From Lunularia cruciata (lineage: Eukaryota > Streptophyta > Marchantiopsida > Lunulariales > Lunulariaceae), in NCBI GenBank assembly GCA_948567375.1, contig OX419761.1, forward strand, positions 19,382,243-19,446,242: a DNA stretch of 64,000 nucleotides. The letters run 5' to 3'. Below, piece by piece: positions 57,393-64,000 of the stretch (position 1 is the first letter of the stretch; each line of letters begins with the position of its first letter). Both the position numbers and the translations under genes were made by a program. Below the pieces are notes generated by a model. That model made no database searches, had not been told where the DNA came from, and saw nothing but the letters and a program-made list of their open reading frames with translations.

Positions 57393-57695
57393 TTACAGGT
57401 TTGAAATTGCAAGTTCACGGAAGGACATACAGATCCGGCCAGCAGGTTGATGCTTATCGTTGGTAATCTGGAACCATATTGGAGCGGATAATTCTACAGC
57501 ACAATATTCGAATTTAGCAATACTGAGGCAATCAACATAAACCTCTCCAAGGACAGGAACAGGGCCAGATTCATTCTGGTTTAATGCAAGGTGCACCTGC
57601 ATGTTCTGTTTGTAAGGTTCTGACAGGTGAAATTCGACCATCGCCCGATCCTGGAACTCATGATCTGGACTGCTGATCCTTTTCCTTGATTGCAA
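57393..57695 (-). pseudogene. Unrecognised 100-codon frame
   Basis: The frame reads DRAMVEFHLSEPYKQNMQVH, VPVLGEVYVDCLSI and QPAGRICMSFREL. Alternating hydrophobic stretches with GEVYV and PAGRI recall beta-sandwich proteins such as C2 domains, but no calcium-binding aspartates are visible and I do not claim that family. Upstream minus-strand frames (57700-57840) are broken. The region lies just downstream of the lectin kinase pseudogene and may belong to another decayed gene. Confidence 0.3.
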
Positions 57696-59482
57696 TAAGA
57701 TGTTCTTGATAAGGCGGCCCTGGGCTCCTCAGATCAGTTTTGACATGTAATGGTTCCGGAATAGCCATTCGCTCGACGAATCCATACTTGAACAGGGACA
57801 TTTCTGCGCAGATTAATTTTCACTTTCAAGTACGAGAACAGCAAAATCCAGATGGCCTCACACAAGACTTGATGCGGATGCGGGGAAATCTCAAATTACA
57901 GTAGTGGTAATCTTCTATGGACTTTACGTCTAAACAGGACATTAGCAAGCTGTCTCCCAGGAAGTTTCATGTTTACTGAAGCCTATGAGCTCTGATGGTG
58001 TTATTATGAGAGTATCTTATGTTCAATTCTAAAAGGACTTCGTGGCTTGTGAAAGACTGTTCTACTTCTTGGCAAGATCAAGAGCTGAGGATAGGCATAG
58101 TAAAAATCTACTAAGGAGAAGAATCTTGGATCAGGAATCGAGGATAGGCCTATTGTCCAGATCCATTTCTGCCCTCTCGCGATATTGTCTTCGAAACAAA
58201 GTATGCTTGGACCTTCTATCATCCAGGTGTCTCAACTCTTTCTACCCGAAAGCTACCTTCGCTTCAACCGCGGTGAACATCAATTCTCTCCGATCATAAT
58301 CCTCTCCCCGTCCTCTTCAACGTTGAACATCACATGCACATCAATTCTCTCCAATCATAATCCTCTCCCCGTCCTCTTCAACGTTGAACATCACATGCAC
58401 ACCTTTCGGATGCCTAGCTGGTGCCAAAGCCGAAATAAATGTATGGAAAATGGTCTCCATTCGCTATATACACATGATCTCGCCAAGTGCACGGCACTTC
58501 TCCGCGCTTTCCTGATCTCCCAACCTGCAATGCAAAGGCGTCCCTTATCGGCCCGATTGCCACAGAATACTCATTTCTCCGCTCTATACAGAATAATACT
58601 CCATACTAGGGACCATGGAAATCAATACTTTTCAGTTGCAAAAACTGAATTCATCTTCACCGATATCCATATTTCTCACCCTTAGTATCAAATCTATCAT
58701 CGCAAATTCAATATTTTTCAACTCCACTGTCAATCTTTTCCCGTGTAACAAACAATATTTATGAAAACCTCATTCAATATTGAATATACGGTACGCCACT
58801 TTTCAAAAGAATGTGATGGATGAATCTGCATCAAGTGAACCAACGCAAAAACATTTTTCATTTATTGATTCAAAATACCATCCACTTGGCAAATGAAAGC
58901 TTTACACATTTCCCGAAATATCTCTCTAGTTCCTTCCCTTGCATGAATACTAGATGACTCTGATATATCATGTTCTCCGTCCAATTTATGCGACTCTATT
59001 CACTCTTCCGCTTCTATCCACATATCTGACCTATTTATCATAAAACTACGCAAAATAATACAACAACTCCATGAGCCATTCCATGAGCTATGAATGGTTA
59101 TTTCAATTCACACAATGAATGTAATAGGGCCTTCAACACTCCAATGCAATGCTCATTGAGAACACATGCCTTAACAACATTGAGAGGCCTTAACATATTG
59201 AGAATACAGGCCTTAACAACACACTTATTGAAATCTATTTTGTCTTCTATACACTATTGCTTGAACAAGGAAACCAAATGACTCATGGATACATAACTGG
59301 CATCGCTTAGTAGATATGATGATAGTCAGAAAAATCATTAGATTCAAGTCACCCCACAATGGTGATTTCTTTATATAGTACATATCGGGATAGGACCTTT
59401 GCATCCTTACAATGATCCCACACATAACTTCAAAACTCACCAAATTGTACATAACATGGAACTCAAATAACTCACATTCCCT
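57696..59482. other. No gene recognised
   Basis: Short frames only. The 166-codon plus-strand frame at 58185-58685 crosses a 61-bp tandem duplication and has no recognisable domain. Sequence here does not match the retroelements elsewhere in the window. Confidence 0.35.
58278..58399. repeat. 61-bp tandem duplication
   Basis: CATCAATTCTCTCCGATCAT at 58278 is repeated from 58339 with one mismatch near the start (CGATC against CAATC). Confidence 0.93.
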
Positions 59483-59940
59483 TCACTTACCTCCCAAAAA
59501 ATGAGTGATTCTTTGCATATCATCGTATAACACTTGCTCGTTGATGGAGTAGGAAAACTTCTTACTAAAATAAATTTCTCCATCCACTTTGGGTCTTTGC
59601 ACTAAAGCAAAAATTTCTCCACCAATCCAACACACCAGCTGAACCCCTTTCAATGGAAACACCTTTGAAATTCTATTTCTCCCCTCTCTATCAAGCCAAG
59701 CTACTTCTTTCACGAGAGTGGATAAACCAAGTTTTCTGATAGAGTGCCATTGTATCCTTATAATCACTTCATTTTCTTCTATTGCAAACATATTGTCAAT
59801 CCATTGCTCATCCAATATTCTTAAGCACCGCGCACTCCTTGGATCCCCCTCATCTATGAAAATCAGATTCACCTTCCCATCTCTAGTGGAAATATGTTGC
59901 CTCATGCATATTTTTATTTCTCTCACAAGGATTTGCAATG
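59483..59940 (-). pseudogene. Unrecognised protein, 3' part, interrupted by a solo LTR
   Basis: A frame of about 150 codons is open from the LTR boundary to a stop at 59483. It has QILVREIKICMRQH, NLIFIDEGDPRSARCL, LDEQWIDNMFAIEEN and IRKLGLSTLVKEVAWLDREG, then GVQLVCWIGGEIFALVQRP. It reads like a globular plant protein but I cannot place it. If the LTR 59941-60664 and one target copy are removed, the frame joins DVEILTCSTL at about 60665-60700 without a shift, though stops follow a little upstream. The listed first 19 codons of the long frame come from the LTR, not the gene. Confidence 0.5.
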
Positions 59941-60664
59941 TGTAATACTCCGGGGACAAGAGAAGAGAGAAAACACAAATTTCACACTCAATCATCCAAA
60001 GAGAAGGTGCCCCAAAGGAGCACCTTCTCTTTATTATATAGACAAAGAGGATCTACTCCAAGGAAGCTCCACCATAGGATTAAGCACATAGATAGGTGGC
60101 ATGTCAGCAAGCTCCACCTTTGGATTACTTACTAGGATGGGTGACATGTCGGTCCTACTCCTATCTGGTGGGGCAACTAAGTTTTGACCGGAGGGAATCT
60201 TTTAGAGAATCTTCTTGTAAGAATTTCAGAATCACGTGTGTGAGGTACCATTGGAAAGCTCTCAATGCAGGGAGGAGGGAAGGCCATCCCTTACTCCATT
60301 GGTGGAGAGTCTGCACGATTTCAAGGCCTAATTCATCCATTTAGGCCTCCAAAATTGCAAGCATATTTTGGTTCCTATTCTATTAGTAAAAGTCCCCTTC
60401 TGGTGATATCTCTTTCTGATCTATTAAGTCCATCATGTGTAACATCCTTCTAGATATTACCAAACAAATTCTCACCTTTAAACCATATGTCTAGCTATTG
60501 GTTCTAAGGTTTTCATGTCTATTTTGGTTTCTGCTCAATTAGTAAAAGTACTCTTTTGGTGATACATTCATTTGATCTATTTTTTCCATCATGTATAACA
60601 TCATTCCAAATGTTACCAAACTGAATTCCACATTGAGATCATATGGCTAGCTCTTAGTATTACA
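59941..60664 (-). mobile_element. Solo LTR of family A with target duplication CAATG
   Basis: 724 bp from TGTAATACTCC to GTATTACA, in inverse orientation to 1-488. CAATG flanks both sides (59936-59940 and 60665-60669). CTTTATTATATAG near 60031 is the reversed TATA signal. It has inserted in the coding remnant at 59483. Confidence 0.92.
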
Positions 60665-60669
60665 CAATG

Positions 60670-61570
60670 TGCTACAAGTGAGAATTTCAACATCTCACCC
60701 AAGAGGAAAATCTCATAGAAAGAAATCTCAAATTCTATGGGAAGAAACATCCCACATGTTTACAAGCAAATTTGATAGCCAAGACTCTTAAATTTTGAAT
60801 AGGTTCAACTTTCTGTCATAGCAGAAGAAACACCATTTGTAAGCTTGCACTCCAACACTTGGTCTCCTTCACATTCAAATTTAAGTCCACATTATCATTA
60901 AGAATCTTAATTATACTTATGTGGTGATTAAAAATTACAAGGAGAAGTCCAGTAACTCATAAAACTCTACAAGTTATGAAAATTGTAAGCATTAAATATT
61001 TCAAAAATATGGGATTTTTCCCGTAATATTTTTGAGTGCACTATAATTGTTTTTGAGACCTCTATCTATGGGTTCCAAAAAAGCCCTATCTGAAATACCC
61101 TATGGCAATTGAGATTTTTACTAGTACCCATAAATTTGAGTAAACCTTTATATGTATTCAATCAATCTTTTAAAAGTTGTGATTCAAGGGGTACTCAAAA
61201 CTTTTACACTGAGGGTAGAGGCTTGTAGCTATAAAATTTGTTATGGGAAATTGAAATCATGACTTGTAAGATTTTTATGGACTGGTGTTGGTTGATCGGT
61301 GGTCATAAATCTTGATTAGAACATTAATAAGATTTAATTTTGAATGCAACAAGGGTCATCCTTAGAATGCTTCTTCCATCTCTTGGGGTGTATAGGAATT
61401 TCAAATTAAATGGAGCACTCCATGTTTGGACAAGTACCCATGGAGAAAGCAACCCCAATATGATTTGCAAGATTTCCAACAAGATGAAGTACTTTGTATT
61501 TGGAAGAGTATCCATGGAAAAATTAGCCCAAACATGATTCACAAAGTTCACTACCAAATGCCTTGCGGGA
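60670..61570. other. Mostly unrecognised; upstream part of interrupted frame at its start
   Basis: The first about 100 bp continue, on the minus strand, the frame broken by the LTR (MWDVSSHRI near 60755, stops between). From about 60850 on I see nothing recognisable. Confidence 0.35.
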
Positions 61571-62304
61571 TGTAGTACTCCGAGGATAAGAGAAGAGAGA
61601 GAAACACAATTTACACACTCAACATTCGATGCTCCAAAGGAGCACCTTCTCTTTATTATATAGACAAAGAGGATCTCCTCCAAGGAAGCTCCACCATAGG
61701 ATTAGGCACACAGATAGGTGACATGTCAGCAAGCTCCACCCTTGGATTACTTACTTGGATGGGTGATATGTTGGTCTAGGTCCTATCTGGTTGGTCAAAC
61801 AAGATTTGACCAGAGGGAATCTTTTAGGGAATCTTCTTGTGGGAATCTCAGAATCACATAAGGTATCATTGGAAAGCTCTCAACGAGACAAACCAAGGGG
61901 GAGGGAAGGCCAGACCTTCCTCTGTTGGGGTGGGTAATTGCACATTTTTTAGGTCTAATTCATCGGTTTAGGCCTCCAAAATTGCCTTCAAAGATTTCAG
62001 GCATATTTTGGTACCTACTCTATTAGCAGAAGTCCCCTTTTGGTGATACCTCTTTCTGATCTATTTAGTCTATCATGTGTAACATCCTTCTAGATGCTAC
62101 CAAACCAATTCTCACCTTTAAATCATATGTCTAGCTATTGGTTCTAAGGTTCTCAAGTCTATTTTGGTTTTTGCTCTATTAGTAGAAGTACTCTTTTGGT
62201 GATACTTCTATCTGATATATTTTTACAATCATGTATAACATCATTCTAGATATTACCAAACCAAACTTCACATCTAGATCATATGGCTAGCTCTTGGTAT
62301 TACA
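61571..62304 (-). mobile_element. Solo LTR of family A with target duplication CGGGA
   Basis: 734 bp from TGTAGTACTCC to GGTATTACA. CGGGA flanks both sides (61566-61570 and 62305-62309), a perfect 5-bp duplication. It is collinear with 59941-60664 in the same orientation, 1.63 kb away. The reversed TATA signal is at about 61650. Confidence 0.93.
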
Positions 62305-64000
62305 CGGGATTTGATTGTGTGATGCTTGTAGCTCAGAACATGGTAGATCAACCTATAGTGAGCCCTTAGTGAACCCATAGTTCAGCTTTAACATAACACA
62401 TATTATAGGCCTTAAGAAAGACTATATTGGAACATTCTTAAATTGGGTTTCTAATTAATAAGAAATCCACTTCATGATAGCGGGCTATACAAGAGAAGGA
62501 TCTATTGCAAGATCTACAATACGAGATCTACACCATAGGATGTGCGTGAGGAGTCATCTATGGGCTGACCAAGTTCAAATGCAACATAAATTCTCTAAAA
62601 GATGTAAAATAGTGTAGGATGAATCCTCTATGGGATAGTATAGTAGCAAAGTAGATAAGTAGGTAATTAAGGCTAAGGTAGCACTTTGACTATGTCAAGA
62701 TTGTAATCTAGTAGGGAAAATAAATGGTTAGGAGCCAATTGCCATTAATGGTGGTGGTATGAGAAGGAGATGTGGTTGTAATAAGAGTATTGTTAGGAGG
62801 CACAAATTTCTTTTTAGGGTTAAGACACTAGTATATAAGTGTGCTTATACCATTAAATGGGGATTCTTTTTTTCATTTGTGGTTCACCATTCATTTGTTA
62901 ATCCTCTATATTCTACATTCTAGTGATTTTGAGAGTGACACATTGAGTCCCTAGTCTATTCTTTAAGGAGAACCTTGTTTAGAGTGACTACATTACATTG
63001 AGTGATAACATTCTTGTAAGGAGATGCAAGATGCTTGTGTAATTGTAGGGTCCATAAATTGAGTTATTGTTATTTCCAGTTGTAGTTTTAATGATAAATC
63101 TAATTTTTTATTGAATTACCAATTCTATGATTTAGGTCCATTAAGCAATCCTTATCAAAAAAATTCCATTCTAGTTATTTTGATAATTTAGTATTATGAC
63201 CAATCTCAACGTTATGAATTTGTAAATGTGTGTATTGGTGCTCTTCATTTGGCTTGTTGCATTCTTACCTAAGCCATAGGGTGTTTTGTAGCACTACCTT
63301 ATAAGCAAGCTTGTCTCTCAATCAAGATGCTCCTTTGATGGCTATTAAGGTAGCGCACCATGTATTAAAAAGGCAAGGAACCCCCACTCCATCACACTCC
63401 TCCAAGACTCAAATATTGCTCACTAGAGATCTCAATGAGAGAGATAGTTGTAAATGAAAGGATGGTGAGTATCTCCTCACTCTGTACTTATATACTTGTA
63501 AAAAAGTTACATACCAAAGTTACTAATTATTGGATTAACTCAAGTTACTAAGCTAAAAGTCAAATAAAGTCAACAATTCTAAAGGAAAATCCAACAACTT
63601 CAACTTATCATTATTATCAACTTCAACGTATCATTGTTAATCCTATCATAGTGTATTCCTCCCAACTCCTTAAGATCATAAGTGTAATTCCCAAATACCT
63701 CTCCACTATGAAAATTCCAAAGTACTTAGGCAAGAACTTCTTTTACACACTCTTGAACCAAATGGAATCAAACAGCATTACCCAATCACCTTCCTTGAAA
63801 GGCTTTACCTTCTTCTTGCCTTACCTCTTTTTTAGCTCTCTATTTTTTCCCTTTTGGCTTGTTCCACTCAAATCATAGAAATTGTTCTTGCTTCTTCCAA
63901 TTTCTTGACTTCTTTGCATCACCTCCTTGTGCCTTCTTTGATTTCATATGAATGCTTTGACAAAGTAGAAAAATTAAAATGAATAAGTAAAATAGACTCA
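62305..64000. other. No gene recognised
   Basis: AT-rich sequence. The only notable frame is 63651-63878, a 75-codon plus-strand frame with a Phe/Leu-rich end (FFLPYLFFSSLFFPFWLV) and no recognisable domain. CTAGTATATAAGTGTGC near 62828 is TATA-like, but no gene follows. Confidence 0.4.

Overview
This window looks like nuclear repeat DNA of a land plant with a large, old genome. A gymnosperm fits best, but that is inference. The support is dense, heavily decayed LTR retrotransposons, a plastid-derived insert, and a plant L-type lectin receptor kinase pseudogene. The plastid insert carries ndhD, which Pinaceae and gnetophyte plastomes have lost, so the donor plastome was of another lineage or the insert is old. 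I found no intact protein-coding gene. Every recognisable coding region carries stops, frameshifts, deletions or insertions.

Region 1 (1-16.7 kb) is a three-level nest. The outer layer is a plus-strand Ty3/gypsy-type element bounded by a shared repeat (738-1180 and 13847-14290). It has gag (2230-4440), a retropepsin domain that begins at 4440 and resumes at 12804, and then a decayed C5 cytosine DNA methyltransferase domain (about 13320-13846; motifs I, IV, VI and the start of VIII). The retropepsin is split by a very purine-rich element (4647-12794) holding a 272-bp higher-order minisatellite. That element is in turn split by a nearly complete minus-strand chromovirus (5073-10063, LTRs 424 bp, duplicated target GACAA, tRNA-iMet primer site). 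The chromovirus LTRs carry canonical heat-shock elements just upstream of a TATA box. A truncated relative lies at 14.4-16.7 kb.

Region 2 (17.7-49.5 kb) holds a second chromovirus (17750-23366) and a third (43196-49451), the latter broken by a 2.2-kb insertion. Between them are several copies of an unrecognised element family that encodes a conserved approximately 80-residue domain followed by coiled coil. It also holds a second purine-rich module (34.2-37.6 kb), several tandem duplications, and LTR family A copies.

Region 3 (49.45-52.4 kb) is a plastid mosaic (ycf3 exon 2 with intron domain V, ndhD, psaB) lying in the zinc-knuckle region of a chromovirus gag. It is followed by a Ty1/copia remnant fused in frame to gypsy gag.

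Region 4 (52.4-59 kb) is richer in unique sequence. It has a full-length decayed L-type lectin receptor kinase pseudogene (55232-56935) and a second copy of its 3' end (52405-52930). Region 5 (59.4-64 kb) has two solo LTRs of family A with perfect 5-bp target duplications, one inside a decayed open reading frame, then about 1.7 kb in which I see nothing.
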